In this document: piece by piece, positions 35,832 through 45,097 of the stretch | Numbering within the stretch: position 1 is the stretch's first letter | Layout of the letters: each line of letters opens with the position of its first letter | From: Qaidamihabitans albus | GTDB lineage: Bacteria > Actinomycetota > Actinomycetes > Mycobacteriales > Pseudonocardiaceae | Length of the DNA: 64,000 nt | Direction: 5' to 3' | NCBI RefSeq assembly: GCF_016464705.1 | Contig: NZ_JAEHOB010000003.1 | Location: forward strand, 335,599-399,598 | Notes under the pieces: generated by a model | What the model saw: the letters and a program-made list of their open reading frames with translations, nothing else | Database searches by the model: none | What the model was told of the DNA's origin: nothing | Position numbers and translations under genes: made by a program

Positions 35832-37507
35832 GTCAGCACCGCCGTCCGGTAGTCCTCGTCGGCGTGGACCAGCTCGGCATGGGTGCCCTCGGCGGACACC
35901 GTGCCGCCGCCGAGCAGCACGACGCGGTCGGTCACCGCCAGCAGCGCCGGGCTCGTCGTGACGAGGATCGTCGTGCGCCCCTGCCGGATCTCTCGCAGCT
36001 CGCCGGCGATCCGGGCCTCGGTCACGGCGTCGACCGCCGTCGTCGGGTCGTGCACCGCCAGCACCGGAGGGTTGGCGGCGAGCGCACGAGCCAGCGCCAC
36101 CCGCTGCCGCTGCCCGCCCGACAGTGACCGGCCCCGCTCGGCGAGGACGGTCCGCGTTCCCTGCGGCAGCGTCTCGGCGACCTCGTCGGCGGCCGAGGCG
36201 ACCAGCGCCCGGTCGACGTTCGCCCGCGCGGCCCCGGCCACCACGTTGTCCAGCAGGCTGCCCTCGAAAAGGTCGGCGTCGTGGGCCGCGACGAGCACGG
36301 CGCCGCGCAGGTCGTCGAGCGCGAGTTCGGGCAGCGGGATGCCGTCCAGCTCCACCGAGCCCTCCGCGGGATCGGCCTCGCGGCCGAGGCATTCGAGCAG
36401 CTGGGTCGCGGCGGCCGGGTCGGTGGTGACCACGCCGAGCAGCTCACCGGCCGCGACGTCCAGGTCGAGGCCGCGGAGGCTGCCGTGCGTGACGCCGCGC
36501 AGCCTGATTCGCCCGGCGGCCGGCGCGGGCAGGGTCGCCGAGCCGGGGACGACCGCGGGTGCAGCCGCGAGCACCGAGGCAATCCGCTCCGCCGACGCCC
36601 GGCCCTGGGCGATCTGGCCGTTCACCCACGCGAAGATCTGGAACGGCGTGAGCAGGAACTGCGCCAGGCCGACCGCCGCCACGAGCTGGCCCACCGTGAT
36701 GTCGCCGGAGGCGGCGAGGTTCGCGCCGACGAGCGCGACGAGTGCGATGAAGATGCCGGTCAGCGCGAGGATCGCACCGTCGTGCCCGGCATGCGCGCGA
36801 GCCGCGCGCAGAGTCGCCGCGAGCGAGTCACGGCTGGTGCGCCGGTAGCGGGCGACGGCGGCGGCCTCGGCGCCGATGCCCTTGAGCACGCGCAGCCCGG
36901 ACACCAGGTCGGCCGCGACCCCGGACGCGTGGGCCACGCGCTCCTGCTCGACACCGCTGCGCCGCTCCAGCGGCCTGCCGACCACGTGTGTCAGCCACAG
37001 CAGCGGAGGCGTGCCGAGCAGCACGAGCAGGCCGAGCGGCACCGAGATCCGCAGCAGCGCGACCGCGCTCACCAGCAGCCCGGCCAGGCCCGCGACCGCG
37101 AACGGCAGCACCCCGTTGACCGCGCCGACCCGCTTGGCGTCGCCGGTGGCGATGTTCACCAGCGCGCCCGGCAGCCGGCCCGCCTCGGTGCCGCCGCGGG
37201 GGTCGAGCACCCGTTCGGTGACGTCCAGCCGCAGCCGGTGCGCCGCCTGCTCGGATGCCCGCTCCGCGGCGCGGGAGGCGAACCGGTAGCTGAACGACAG
37301 CGCGATGAACACGGCGGCGAGCACCGCCAGCCAGCGCAGCAGCGCATCGGCCGCCCCGGTCGTCACCGCCTGGTCGATCACCAGGCCGATGATCACCGGT
37401 ACCAGCGCCTCGCCGCCCTGGTGCGCCGAGGCCAGCAGGGAGGCGCCGCCCACGTGCCGTTTCTGTCCCACGACCGCGCCCCGGAGCACGCTCCGGCCCG
37501 TTGGCAT
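35828..37507 (-). CDS. ABC exporter subunit with degenerate Walker A/B and intact signature
   Basis: This is a 559-residue half-transporter with six hydrophobic segments and an NBD. The signature LSGGQRQRVALARAL is canonical. The Walker A is lost (VVTTDPAAATQLL; the lysine position is Ala367), Walker B reads VLAVHDPTTAVD without the Asp-Glu pair, and the H-loop histidine is Ser in LVTTSPALL. This half cannot hydrolyse ATP itself but can donate its signature to the partner's site. ATG 37505-37507 is chosen; a TTG nine codons upstream is possible. An IdeR-like box at 37554-37572 lies in its promoter. It is translationally coupled to the partner by a GTGA overlap. Confidence 0.88.
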   Translation of the reverse strand: MPTGRSVLRGAVVGQKRHVGGASLLASAHQGGEALVPVIIGLVIDQAVTTGAADALLRWLAVLAAVFIALSFSYRFASRAAERASEQAAHRLRLDVTERVLDPRGGTEAGRLPGALVNIATGDAKRVGAVNGVLPFAVAGLAGLLVSAVALLRISVPLGLLVLLGTPPLLWLTHVVGRPLERRSGVEQERVAHASGVAADLVSGLRVLKGIGAEAAAVARYRRTSRDSLAATLRAARAHAGHDGAILALTGIFIALVALVGANLAASGDITVGQLVAAVGLAQFLLTPFQIFAWVNGQIAQGRASAERIASVLAAAPAVVPGSATLPAPAAGRIRLRGVTHGSLRGLDLDVAAGELLGVVTTDPAAATQLLECLGREADPAEGSVELDGIPLPELALDDLRGAVLVAAHDADLFEGSLLDNVVAGAARANVDRALVASAADEVAETLPQGTRTVLAERGRSLSGGQRQRVALARALAANPPVLAVHDPTTAVDAVTEARIAGELREIRQGRTTILVTTSPALLAVTDRVVLLGGGTVSAEGTHAELVHADEDYRTAVLT

Positions 37508-37553
37508 CTCTCGACCACCCTCTCGCGTCCGCAAGCCCGTCCGCGGCTCGGCC

Positions 37554-37572
37554 AGAGGTTAGGCTATCTTAA
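37554..37572 (-). promoter_or_regulatory. IdeR/DtxR-like iron box for the ABC exporter operon
   Basis: AGAGGTTAGGCTATCTTAA matches about 15 of 19 positions of the IdeR consensus. It lies about 47 bp upstream of the exporter start in the divergent promoter region. Confidence 0.65.
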
Positions 37573-37592
37573 GTTTGTAGCCCGGTCACTCG

Positions 37593-37611
37593 TTCGGTTA
37601 GCCTCACCTTA
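37593..37611 (+). promoter_or_regulatory. IdeR/DtxR-like iron box and leaderless promoter for the FecCD operon
   Basis: TTCGGTTAGCCTCACCTTA matches about 17 of 19 consensus positions. It covers the TAGCCT hexamer (37599-37604) that lies 6 nt before ATG 37611, so bound IdeR would block this promoter. Confidence 0.78.
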
Positions 37612-38666
37612 TGTCGCTCGCCACGGTCTCCCCGCCCCGTCCGGGCGGCGTGGCTCCGAAGTCACGGGGACCGTACGCGTTGCGGGCGGCCGGCCTGGTG
37701 GTGGCCGTCGCCGCGCTCGCCCTCGTCGCCCTGCTCAGCATCTGGCTCGGCTCGAAGGACATCCCGTTCAGCGCGACGTGGAGCGTCCTCTGGCACAACG
37801 ACGGCACCAACGACGCGCTGATCATCCACCAGTACCGCATCCCGCGGACGTTGCTCGGCATGCTGGTCGGCGCCGCGCTCGGGCTCTCCGGTGCGCTCAT
37901 GCAGGCGCTCACCCGCAACCCGCTCGCCGAACCCGGGCTGCTCGGCGTGAACATGGGTGCCGCGACCGGAGTGGTGCTCGCGCTCGTGTTCCTCGGCGTG
38001 CCCTCGGTGCTCGGTTACGTCTGGTTCGCCTTCCTCGGCGCCGCGCTCGCGTCCGTGGTGGTCTACGTGCTCGGCTCCGCGGGCGGCGGCCTCGCCACGC
38101 CCGCACGGCTCGTGCTCGCCGGTGCCGCGCTGACCGCCGTGCTCTACGCCTTCAACGTCGCCGTGCTGCTGTCGGACCCGGAGGCGTTCGACGAGTACCG
38201 GTTCTGGAACGTCGGCTCGCTCGCCGGCCGCTACGCCGACGTGCTCCTGTCCGTGCTGCCGTTCATCGCGGTGGGCATCGTCGCCGCGCTGCTGCTCGCC
38301 AGGTCGCTCAACGCGCTGGCGATGGGCGAGGACGTCGGCCGCGCGCTCGGCGCCCACCCCACGCGCACCCGCGTGCTGGGTGCGGTCGTGGTGACCCTGC
38401 TGTGCGGCGCGGCGACCGCGGCGGTCGGCCCGATCGCATTCGTCGGGCTCGCCGTGCCCCACATGGCGCGCCTGCTCGTCGGCCCCGACCAGCGGTGGGT
38501 CCTGCCGTACTCGCTCGTGCTCGCGCCGATCCTTCTGGTCGGTGCCGACATCGTGGGCCGCGTGGTCGACCCGCCCGGCGAGGTGCAGGTCGGCATTGTC
38601 ACCGCCGTCATCGGCGTGCCCGTGTTCATCGCGCTGTGCCGGCGCAGGAAGCCGGCGGCACTGTGA
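37611..38666 (+). CDS. FecCD-family iron-siderophore ABC permease 1
   Basis: This is a 351-residue type II importer permease with about nine to ten hydrophobic helices. It has the FecCD motifs YRIPRTLLGMLVGAALGLSGALMQALTRNPLAEPGLLGVNMGAA, ATAAVGPIAFVGLAVPHMARLLVG, and PPGEVQVGIVTAVIGVPVF. It should pair with the next permease and the ATPase to import the ferri-siderophore delivered by the lipoprotein at 16353. The start codon is the last base of the IdeR-like box, so it is probably leaderless. It ends with a GTGA overlap into the second permease. Confidence 0.93.
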   Translation: MSLATVSPPRPGGVAPKSRGPYALRAAGLVVAVAALALVALLSIWLGSKDIPFSATWSVLWHNDGTNDALIIHQYRIPRTLLGMLVGAALGLSGALMQALTRNPLAEPGLLGVNMGAATGVVLALVFLGVPSVLGYVWFAFLGAALASVVVYVLGSAGGGLATPARLVLAGAALTAVLYAFNVAVLLSDPEAFDEYRFWNVGSLAGRYADVLLSVLPFIAVGIVAALLLARSLNALAMGEDVGRALGAHPTRTRVLGAVVVTLLCGAATAAVGPIAFVGLAVPHMARLLVGPDQRWVLPYSLVLAPILLVGADIVGRVVDPPGEVQVGIVTAVIGVPVFIALCRRRKPAAL

Positions 38667-39718
38667 GCGCACCGGTGACCGGCCGGGTGATGCGCACCCG
38701 GCGTGAGCGGCTCTCGCTGCGGGTGCACGGGCGCAGCGTGGTGGTGTGCGCGGGTCTGGCGGCCGTGCTGTTCGCGGTGGTGGTCGGCACGCTCACCAGC
38801 GGCGACTTCGAGCTGTCCGTACCCGAGGTGCTCGGCGCGCTCGCCGGCCAGGGGGAGGGCGGCGCCGACTTCATCATCTTCACGCTGCGTCTGCCGCGCC
38901 TGCTGACCGCGCTGTTCGTCGGCGCCGCGCTCGCGGTGAGCGGCGCGATCCTGCAGAGCCTTTCCGGCAACCCGCTCGGCAGCCCGGACGTCATCGGCTT
39001 CACCAACGGCTCGGCCACCGGCGCGCTGATCGTGATCATCGCGCTCGGCGGCGGCATGATCGAGACGGCGCTCGGCGCGCTCGCCGGGGGCGTCGTCGCC
39101 GCGCTGCTGATCTACCTGCTGGCCTTCACCGGCGGCGTGCAGGGCTTCCGGTTCATCCTTGTGGGCATCGGGATCAGCGCGCTCGCGCTGTCGGTCAACT
39201 CCTACCTCATCACGCGGGCCAGCCTGCACGACGCGGTCAGCGCGCAGGCGTGGCTCATCGGCAGCGTCAACGGGCGCGGCTGGGAGCAGGTGACGGCGGT
39301 CGGGGCGGCGCTCGCGATCCTGCTGCCGCTGGGACTGGTCTACGCGCGGCGGCTGTCGATGCTGGAACTCGGCGACGACACCGCCACGGCGCTCGGCGTG
39401 GGGGTGGAGCGCAGCCGCTTCGTGCTGATCGTGGTGAGCGTGCTGCTGGCCGCGATCGCCACCGCCGCGGCCGGTCCGATCTGGTTCGTCGCGCTCGCCG
39501 CGCCCCAGCTGGCCCGCAGGCTCACCCACGGGACGGGGCCGGGCCTGGTGCCTTCGGCGCTGATGGGCGCGCTGCTGCTGGCCGCGGGCGACCTCGCCGT
39601 GCAGCGGTTGTTCCCGACGTCGCAGCTGCCGGTGGGCACCGCGACCGGCTGCCTCGGCGGGCTGTACCTGATCTGGCTGCTGGCCTCGGAATGGCGCGGG
39701 AAGGGGAGCTACACATGA
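38663..39718 (+). CDS. FecCD-family iron-siderophore ABC permease 2
   Basis: This is a 351-residue partner permease. FecCD motifs: LRLPRLLTALFVGAALAVSGAILQSLSGNPLGSPDVIGFTNGSA, the coupling-helix region LSMLELGDDTATALGVGVERSR, and AAAGPIWFVALAAPQLARRLTHG. In the last motif the usual FVGL-PH is FVAL-PQ, a known variation of the second subunit (FepG/FhuB-like half). GTG 38663 overlaps the upstream stop, and the ATPase start ATG 39715 overlaps its own stop, so the three are one coupled operon. Confidence 0.92.
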   Translation: MSAPVTGRVMRTRRERLSLRVHGRSVVVCAGLAAVLFAVVVGTLTSGDFELSVPEVLGALAGQGEGGADFIIFTLRLPRLLTALFVGAALAVSGAILQSLSGNPLGSPDVIGFTNGSATGALIVIIALGGGMIETALGALAGGVVAALLIYLLAFTGGVQGFRFILVGIGISALALSVNSYLITRASLHDAVSAQAWLIGSVNGRGWEQVTAVGAALAILLPLGLVYARRLSMLELGDDTATALGVGVERSRFVLIVVSVLLAAIATAAAGPIWFVALAAPQLARRLTHGTGPGLVPSALMGALLLAAGDLAVQRLFPTSQLPVGTATGCLGGLYLIWLLASEWRGKGSYT

Positions 39719-40545
39719 GCAGGCTTCGTGCGGACAACGTGACGCTGGCCTACGACCAGCGGACGGTGGCCACCGATCTGGACGTGGCCATCCCCGACGG
39801 CTCGTTCACCGTGGTCGTCGGGCCGAACGCCTGCGGGAAGTCGACGCTGCTCAAGGCGCTCGCGCGGATGCTGAAGCCGGCGACCGGCGGGGTGTACCTG
39901 GACGGCAGGCTGATCTCGTCCTACCGCTCGCGGGAGGTCGCCAGGCGGCTCGGGCTGCTGCCGCAGACCTCGATCGCGCCGAGTGGCATCACCGTGGGCG
40001 ACCTGGTGGCCCGTGGCCGGTACCCGCACCAGCGGATGCTGCGGCAGTGGTCGTCGGAGGACGAGGCGGTGGTCACCGAGTCGATGCGGCGGACCGGCGT
40101 GCTGGAGCTGTCGGGGCGGCTGGTGGACGAGCTTTCCGGCGGGCAGCGGCAGCGGGTGTGGCTGGCGATGGTGCTCGCCCAGCAGACGTCGATCCTGCTG
40201 CTCGACGAGCCGACGACGTTCCTCGACATCGCGCACCAGATCGAGGTGCTGGACCTGTGCGCCGGCCTGCACGAGGACGAGGGGCACACGCTGGTCGCCG
40301 TGCTGCACGACCTGAACCAGGCGTGCCGCTATGCCACGCACCTGATCGTGCTGCGGCCGGGCGGGGAGATCGCCGCGCAGGGCGATCCCTCGGAGATCGT
40401 CACGGCCGCGCTGGTGGAGGACGTCTTCGGTCTGCCGTGCCGGATCATCGACGACCCGGAGTCGGGCACACCGCTGATCGTGCCCGCGCGCCGCGACCGG
40501 GGACGACCGACGCGCCACCCGGTCGTGAGTGCGCACGCGAGTTAG
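39715..40545 (+). CDS. Iron-siderophore ABC transporter ATPase
   Basis: This is a 276-residue FepC/FecE-type ATPase. Walker A GPNACGKSTLLKAL (about residue 38), Q-loop LLPQTSIAPSGITVGDLVARGRYPHQ, signature LSGGQRQRVWLAMVLAQ, Walker B ILLLDEPTTFLD and H-loop AVLHDLNQACRYA are all intact. The YPHQ and LDIAHQIEVLDL stretches are typical of siderophore ATPases. The C-terminus runs into palindrome E: the last residues (Val-Val-Ser-Ala-His-Ala-Ser) and the TAG stop are encoded by the repeat arm and core, a likely recent change of the 3' end. Confidence 0.95.
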   Translation: MSRLRADNVTLAYDQRTVATDLDVAIPDGSFTVVVGPNACGKSTLLKALARMLKPATGGVYLDGRLISSYRSREVARRLGLLPQTSIAPSGITVGDLVARGRYPHQRMLRQWSSEDEAVVTESMRRTGVLELSGRLVDELSGGQRQRVWLAMVLAQQTSILLLDEPTTFLDIAHQIEVLDLCAGLHEDEGHTLVAVLHDLNQACRYATHLIVLRPGGEIAAQGDPSEIVTAALVEDVFGLPCRIIDDPESGTPLIVPARRDRGRPTRHPVVSAHAS

Positions 40546-40566
40546 AACTCGCGTGCGCACTCACGA
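40523..40566. repeat. Dispersed palindrome, copy E (fully symmetric)
   Basis: This is a 44-bp element with perfect 21-bp arms (40523-40543 and 40546-40566) around AG. The arm begins TCGTGAGTGCGCACG and ends GCGAGTT. The siderophore ATPase stops at the TAG of the GTTAGAAC core (40543-40545). Confidence 0.93.
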
Positions 40567-40579
40567 GTGGTCGCCGGGG

Positions 40580-41356
40580 TCAGGTCATCCGGGAGAGGAA
40601 GGCCCGCGTCCGCTCCTGCGTCGGCCGGGTCAGCACCTCGTGCGCCGTGCCCTCCTCGACCACCACACCGCCGTCCAGGAAGACGGCCCGGTCGGCGACC
40701 TCGCGGGCGAACGCCGTCTCGTGGGTCACCACCACCATCGTCATACCGGAGGCCGCCAGGTCGCGCATGACGTTCAGCACCTCGCCGACCAGCTCGGGAT
40801 CGAGCGCGGACGTGGGCTCGTCGAACAGCATCAGTTCCGGCCGCATCGCCAGCGCACGGGCGATCGCGACGCGCTGTTGCTGCCCACCGGAAAGCCGCCG
40901 CGGGTAGGCGTCGACCTTGTCGCCGAGGCCCACCTTGTCCAGCAGCTCCCGCGCGTAGCGTTCCGCATCCCGGCGGGGTTCGCGGTTGACGCCGATCGGC
41001 GCCTCGACGATGTTGCCCAGCGCGGTCATGTGCGGGAACAGGTTGAACTGCTGGAAGACCATGCCGATCCGCCTGCGCTGCGCGGCGATCGCACGCTCCG
41101 GCAGGCGCCGGATCCGGTCGCCTTCCACCCGGTGGCCGATCAGGTCGCCGCCGACGAGGATCGATCCCGAGTCGATCTCCTCCAGGTAGTTCAGGCACCG
41201 CAGCAGGGTGGACTTGCCCGACCCGCTCGGCCCCATGATCACGACGACCTCGCCCTCGGCGACCGTGAGGTCTACTCCCTTCAGAACCTCGTTGTCCCCG
41301 AACCGCTTGCGCACGTTGCGTGCCGTTACCAGCGGCGCCACGGTCGTGCTCGTCAT
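40580..41356 (-). CDS. Polar amino acid ABC transporter ATPase
   Basis: This is a 258-residue GlnQ/HisP-type ATPase: Walker [20 protein letters not shown]-loop [22 protein letters not shown], signature [15 protein letters not shown], Walker [22 protein letters not shown]-loop VVTHETAFA. It is the last gene of a five-gene minus-strand operon and overlaps the permease by ATGA. ATG 41354-41356 was chosen at that overlap; a longer upstream frame is antisense to the permease. Its substrate is defined by the operon's binding protein and is unknown, but probably a polar amino acid or amide. Confidence 0.93.
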   Translation of the reverse strand: MTSTTVAPLVTARNVRKRFGDNEVLKGVDLTVAEGEVVVIMGPSGSGKSTLLRCLNYLEEIDSGSILVGGDLIGHRVEGDRIRRLPERAIAAQRRRIGMVFQQFNLFPHMTALGNIVEAPIGVNREPRRDAERYARELLDKVGLGDKVDAYPRRLSGGQQQRVAIARALAMRPELMLFDEPTSALDPELVGEVLNVMRDLAASGMTMVVVTHETAFAREVADRAVFLDGGVVVEEGTAHEVLTRPTQERTRAFLSRMT

Positions 41357-42309
41357 GGCTGCCCCTCTCCGATCGCGCTGCCGGGTGTGTTTCGCGGGCG
41401 GCGGCTGCGGAACAGCTCGCGCAGTGAGGGCCTGCTGCCGCCCACGCTGCCGCGCGAGTAGTACCGCTCGATCGCACCCTGGACGACGAACAGGATCGAG
41501 TTCAGGATCAGGTACCAGCCGCAGGCCACGATCAGCAGCGGGATCGTCTCGAACGTGCGGTTGTAGACGACCTGCACCGAGTAGAGAAGGTCGGCCAGCG
41601 CGATGACGCTCACCAGTGAGGTGCCCTTCACCATCCGGATCACCTGGCTCCCGGTCGGCGGCACGATGAAACGCATCGCCTGCGGCAGCACGATGCGCCG
41701 CAGGCTGCGGGCCGATCCCATGCCCAGCGCCTTGGCCGCCTCGACCTGACCGTGGTCCACCGAGAGCAGGCCGCCGCGCACGATCTCCGCCATGTAGGCC
41801 GCTTCGAGCAGACCGAGACCGAGGATCGCGGCCATCAGGGGCGTGATCAGCGAGTTGGTGTTCCAGGACGCGAACTCCGGGCCGAACGGGATGCCGACGG
41901 ACAGCCGCGGCAGCAGCGCCGCGAGGTTGAACCAGAACAGCAGCTGCACCAGTTCGGGAATCGCCCGGAAAAGCCAGATGTAGCCGCTGGCCACCGCGCT
42001 CAGCAGCGGGTTGCCGGACATCCGCGCCACCGCGATCAGGATGCCGAGGCCGACGCCGATCACCATCGCGATCGCGGTCAGCATCAGCGTCATCCCGAGC
42101 CCGCGCATGATCGTCTCGGCGGTGAACCACGACGCGACGACGTCCCACTGGAAGTTGCGGTTGGTCACGAGCATGTGCCCGAGCATCGCCGCCAGCACGA
42201 CCACACCGACGGTCGCCAGTAGCCGCAGCGGGTGCCGCACCGGAGCGGCACCCGCCACGTCGAGCTCGGGCCGCCCGCGCTGTTCAGTCGAGGTGGTGGT
42301 CATGGACAT
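41353..42309 (-). CDS. Polar amino acid ABC transporter permease
   Basis: This is a 318-residue HisM/GlnP-type permease. After a non-conserved cytoplasmic start, TM1 is [18 protein letters not shown]. The [26 protein letters not shown] segment opens the BPD_transp_1 domain. The coupling EAA loop reads [29 protein letters not shown]. Only one permease is encoded, so it probably works as a homodimer. It sits 9 nt after the binding protein gene and overlaps the ATPase gene. The C-terminus ([16 protein letters not shown]) is an unusual basic extension. Confidence 0.93.
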   Translation of the reverse strand: MSMTTTSTEQRGRPELDVAGAAPVRHPLRLLATVGVVVLAAMLGHMLVTNRNFQWDVVASWFTAETIMRGLGMTLMLTAIAMVIGVGLGILIAVARMSGNPLLSAVASGYIWLFRAIPELVQLLFWFNLAALLPRLSVGIPFGPEFASWNTNSLITPLMAAILGLGLLEAAYMAEIVRGGLLSVDHGQVEAAKALGMGSARSLRRIVLPQAMRFIVPPTGSQVIRMVKGTSLVSVIALADLLYSVQVVYNRTFETIPLLIVACGWYLILNSILFVVQGAIERYYSRGSVGGSRPSLRELFRSRRPRNTPGSAIGEGQP

Positions 42310-42318
42310 ACCTCACGC

Positions 42319-43242
42319 TCACAGGTCCGCGCCGAGGTTGATCCCCGGTTCGGGCAGGATCTCGGTCTCCAGGCCGGCTTCGGTCATGATCCGCTCGTAG
42401 GTGCCGTTCTCGTAGAGCCGCTGCAGTGCTTCCAGCAGGACGGTCCCGAGCTCGGAGTCCTTCGGTACGACCATGCCCTGGCGCAGGTCGTCGAAGCCGT
42501 TCGACTGGCCACCGGCGGCGACCTCGAGCTGGTCCGGCGCCTGCTGCGCGAAGTAGGTCAGCGGCGCCTGCGAGGAGAAGAACGCGTCGGTGCGTCCGGA
42601 TCGGACAGACAGGATCGCCGCGTTCTGGTCCTGGAAGGCCTTCACGTCAGCCGCCGGGCTGCCCTCCGAGACGCACCGCTCGGACTGCTCGCGGGCGACC
42701 TCCTCCGCCGAGCCGCCCGCCTGCACGGCCACTCGGATGCCGCAGATGTCCTGCAGGCCCTGGATGTTCTCCGGGTTGCCGTGCTGCACGGCGAACGCGA
42801 CGAACTCCTGGATGTAGTCGACGAAGTCCACCGACTTCTGCCGCTCGGCGAAGTCCCCGATCGGCCCGATGGAGAAGTCGTAGCGACCCGCCTCGATACC
42901 GCTGAGCACACCGGGCAGCGACTGGACGGTGACGGTCTCGAAGTCGACGCCGAGGATGTCGGCGAGGGCCTCCCCGAGCTGGATCGAGGAGCCCACATCC
43001 TTCTTGTTCGCGTCGAGGTAGTGATACGGCGGGAACTGGCCGGCCTGCGCGGAAACCAGCTTGCCGGAATCCCTGATCTTCGCGGGCAGGCGGTCGTGCA
43101 GCTCCTGCACCATCTCCTGCTCGTTGCCCGCCGCGCTCTCGTTCCCGGCCGAGACGTCCACCGGGTCGGAACAGCCACTCAGCACCAGGGCCAGCAGGCC
43201 GATGGGCACCATGCCCCGGGAGAACCGCGTGATCGACATCAT
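42319..43242 (-). CDS. Amino acid ABC transporter substrate-binding lipoprotein
   Basis: This is a 307-residue SBP_bac_3-type lipoprotein: signal with lipobox LVLSGC (Cys24), then GKLVSAQAGQFPPYHYLDANKKDVGSSIQLGEALADILGVDFETV, FSIGPIGDFAERQKSVDFVDY and RVAVQAGGSAEEV. The usual binding-site arginine region is replaced by an IGPIGDF stretch, so the ligand may be atypical. ATG 43242 (or 43239) follows GGAGAGGAG. It sits between the amidase and the permease genes. Confidence 0.9.
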   Translation of the reverse strand: MMSITRFSRGMVPIGLLALVLSGCSDPVDVSAGNESAAGNEQEMVQELHDRLPAKIRDSGKLVSAQAGQFPPYHYLDANKKDVGSSIQLGEALADILGVDFETVTVQSLPGVLSGIEAGRYDFSIGPIGDFAERQKSVDFVDYIQEFVAFAVQHGNPENIQGLQDICGIRVAVQAGGSAEEVAREQSERCVSEGSPAADVKAFQDQNAAILSVRSGRTDAFFSSQAPLTYFAQQAPDQLEVAAGGQSNGFDDLRQGMVVPKDSELGTVLLEALQRLYENGTYERIMTEAGLETEILPEPGINLGADL

Positions 43243-43268
43243 CTCTCCTCTCCGCGCGTTGCCGCGCG

Positions 43269-44084
43269 TCAATCGCTGTCGATGGCTGTGCTCGTGCGGG
43301 CCGCCGGGTCGACACCGAAGCGGCGATTGGCCAGCACGGGAAGGTGGGCGCGAGCGTCGCGCAGGCGCGCGGGGTCGATGTCGGCCCAGACCGTTCCGGG
43401 CCGTTCGCCGAGCCTGGCGACCGCGACGCCGAGGGGGTCCACGACGAGGCTGCCCCCGATGTTGCGCGGGCCGCACTCGCCCGAGGCGGCCACGTAGTAC
43501 GTGTTCTCCAGGGCGCGCGCGGTGACCATGGTGTCCCAGTGGTGCTCCTTGAGCGGGCCGCGCACCCAGGCGGCGGGCAGTGCGACGACATCCGCGCCCT
43601 GGTCGGCGAGCAGGCGCGCGACCTCGGGAAAGCGCACGTCGTAGCAGGTCATCACGCCGACCCGGTGCCCGCCGCAGGCGAAGACAGGGGGTGGCCGGTC
43701 GCCCGCGGTGACGAACTCCGACTCGCGGGTGCTGAAGGCGTCGTAGAGGTGCAGCTTCCGGTAGACGGTGACGAGCTCGCCGTCGCGGGCGACGACCAGG
43801 GTGTTGAAGACCTTGTCCGCGACATGCGCCTCGTGCACGCCCGCGACCACCGTGACCCGCCGTCCCCTGGTGTGGTCGAGCAGCCCGGTGACGAACGGCC
43901 CGTCCAGCGGCTGGGCGGCGGCGGTGATCCGGGACAGGTCGTCGGTGAACCGGGCCAGCACTCCCTCGGGCAGGACCAGCAGGTCCGCACCGCCCGCCTC
44001 GGCCTCGCCGACGAGGTCGCCTGCCACGGCGAGGTTGTCCTGCCACTGGGCGGACGCGGCGAATCCGGAGACCGCGATCTTCAT
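43269..44084 (-). CDS. Nitrilase-superfamily amidohydrolase
   Basis: This is a 271-residue C-N hydrolase with the full catalytic triad: Glu40 (LVLPEGV), Lys110 (VYRKLHLYD) and Cys147 (VMTCYDVRFPE). It also has the second glutamate region WDTMVTARALENTYYVAASG. This is the branch containing deaminated-glutathione amidase (Nit1/NitA-like) and Rv0480c-like proteins. Its position in an amino acid ABC operon suggests it hydrolyses the imported amide or its product. ATG 44082-44084 overlaps the stop of the upstream gene. Confidence 0.88.
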   Translation of the reverse strand: MKIAVSGFAASAQWQDNLAVAGDLVGEAEAGGADLLVLPEGVLARFTDDLSRITAAAQPLDGPFVTGLLDHTRGRRVTVVAGVHEAHVADKVFNTLVVARDGELVTVYRKLHLYDAFSTRESEFVTAGDRPPPVFACGGHRVGVMTCYDVRFPEVARLLADQGADVVALPAAWVRGPLKEHHWDTMVTARALENTYYVAASGECGPRNIGGSLVVDPLGVAVARLGERPGTVWADIDPARLRDARAHLPVLANRRFGVDPAARTSTAIDSD

Positions 44085-45073
44085 GCCCTCTCCTCCGTGG
44101 TCGCTGCCGCGAGCTCCCGTTCCGGGGCGAAAAGGGAGTGCGGGTCGATGGCACCGTCCGAGAGCCCCTGGGCCGCCAGCTCGGCGCAGAAGGCCGCGAG
44201 CATCGCCTCGTTGGGTTCGCGGCCGTAGGGCATCCAGTCCGCCCCGAGCAGCCGCCTGCTGGCGTCGATGTCGGCCAGCATCCACGGGCTGTCGTCGGCC
44301 AGCTTGGCCCGGTCGCGCAGCCAGATCCGCTTCGACTCGTCGAGGGCGGCGTAGAGGGCTTCCGGCAGCCACGGCCATCGCCGCGCGGCGGCACCGCGGA
44401 CCGCGAACGCGTGGATGGCGGGGCAGAAGCCGGTCCGCCGGTAGTAGCCGGCCTCGGCGGCGGGGTAGTCCGTGATCAGGTGCCGCAGCGGGGAGTCGGC
44501 GGCGTGGAAGCCGGGTGGCATGAACGGCGTCATGATCGCGTCGAGCCGGCCCGCCAGCAGCTCGTCGACGAGGCCGGTGCCCGGCGGGGCGGTACCGACG
44601 TTGGCCGGTGCGTTCACCGGCCCGGTCCGGTCGGTGGCGGGCGCGTCCCGGGTGAGTGGGCCCACTGTCCAGGCGATTTCGGTGAGATCGACACCGGCCT
44701 GCCGCACCAGGGCCCTGGTCCACGTGTTGCCGGTGTCGGCCCAGCCGGTGAGCCCGACCGCACGCCCGCCGAGCTGACCGGGATCGGTCAGGGTGCTGCT
44801 CCGGCGCACCAGGATGCACCGGTGGCGGAACCCGCGCATGAGGAACGCGGGGATGCCGACGAGCCCGTCCCGGTCGCCCTGTTCACGGCGCAGGGCATAG
44901 CGACTCATCGACACCTCGGCGCCGTCGTACTCGCCGGCGCTCGCGAGCTCGGGCAGCCGGTCCAGCATGTCCACCCGCACGTCGAAGCCCGGCGTCTCGA
45001 CCGCACCGGCGGCCAGCGGCCACAGGTGTCCCCACCGGCGGGTGGCGATGGTGATGGTCGGCCGGTGAGACAT
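44081..45073 (-). CDS. Periplasmic-binding-fold protein, 4,5-dihydroxyphthalate decarboxylase-like
   Basis: This is a 330-residue protein without signal peptide. TITIATRRWGHLWPLAAG, EYDGAEVSMSRYALR, IPAFLMRGFRHRCILVRR, LGGRAVGLTGWADTGNTWTRALVRQAGVDL and the C-terminal ESKRIWLRDRAKL match the PBP2/4,5-dihydroxyphthalate decarboxylase-like family. Members are either decarboxylase-like enzymes or binding proteins; lack of a signal favours a cytosolic enzyme here. ATG 45071-45073 follows AAAGGAG. It is the first gene of the amino acid ABC operon and is divergent from a MocR regulator. Substrate unknown. Confidence 0.75.
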   Translation of the reverse strand: MSHRPTITIATRRWGHLWPLAAGAVETPGFDVRVDMLDRLPELASAGEYDGAEVSMSRYALRREQGDRDGLVGIPAFLMRGFRHRCILVRRSSTLTDPGQLGGRAVGLTGWADTGNTWTRALVRQAGVDLTEIAWTVGPLTRDAPATDRTGPVNAPANVGTAPPGTGLVDELLAGRLDAIMTPFMPPGFHAADSPLRHLITDYPAAEAGYYRRTGFCPAIHAFAVRGAAARRWPWLPEALYAALDESKRIWLRDRAKLADDSPWMLADIDASRRLLGADWMPYGREPNEAMLAAFCAELAAQGLSDGAIDPHSLFAPERELAAATTEERA

Positions 45074-45097
45074 GCGGCTCCTTTTCGGCAAGGCCGT

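Noticed and set aside
36281-38662. Long plus-strand extension upstream of the second FecCD permease
   Set aside because: It is antisense to the ABC exporter and overlaps the first permease in another frame; GTG 38663 with the GTGA overlap is the natural start.
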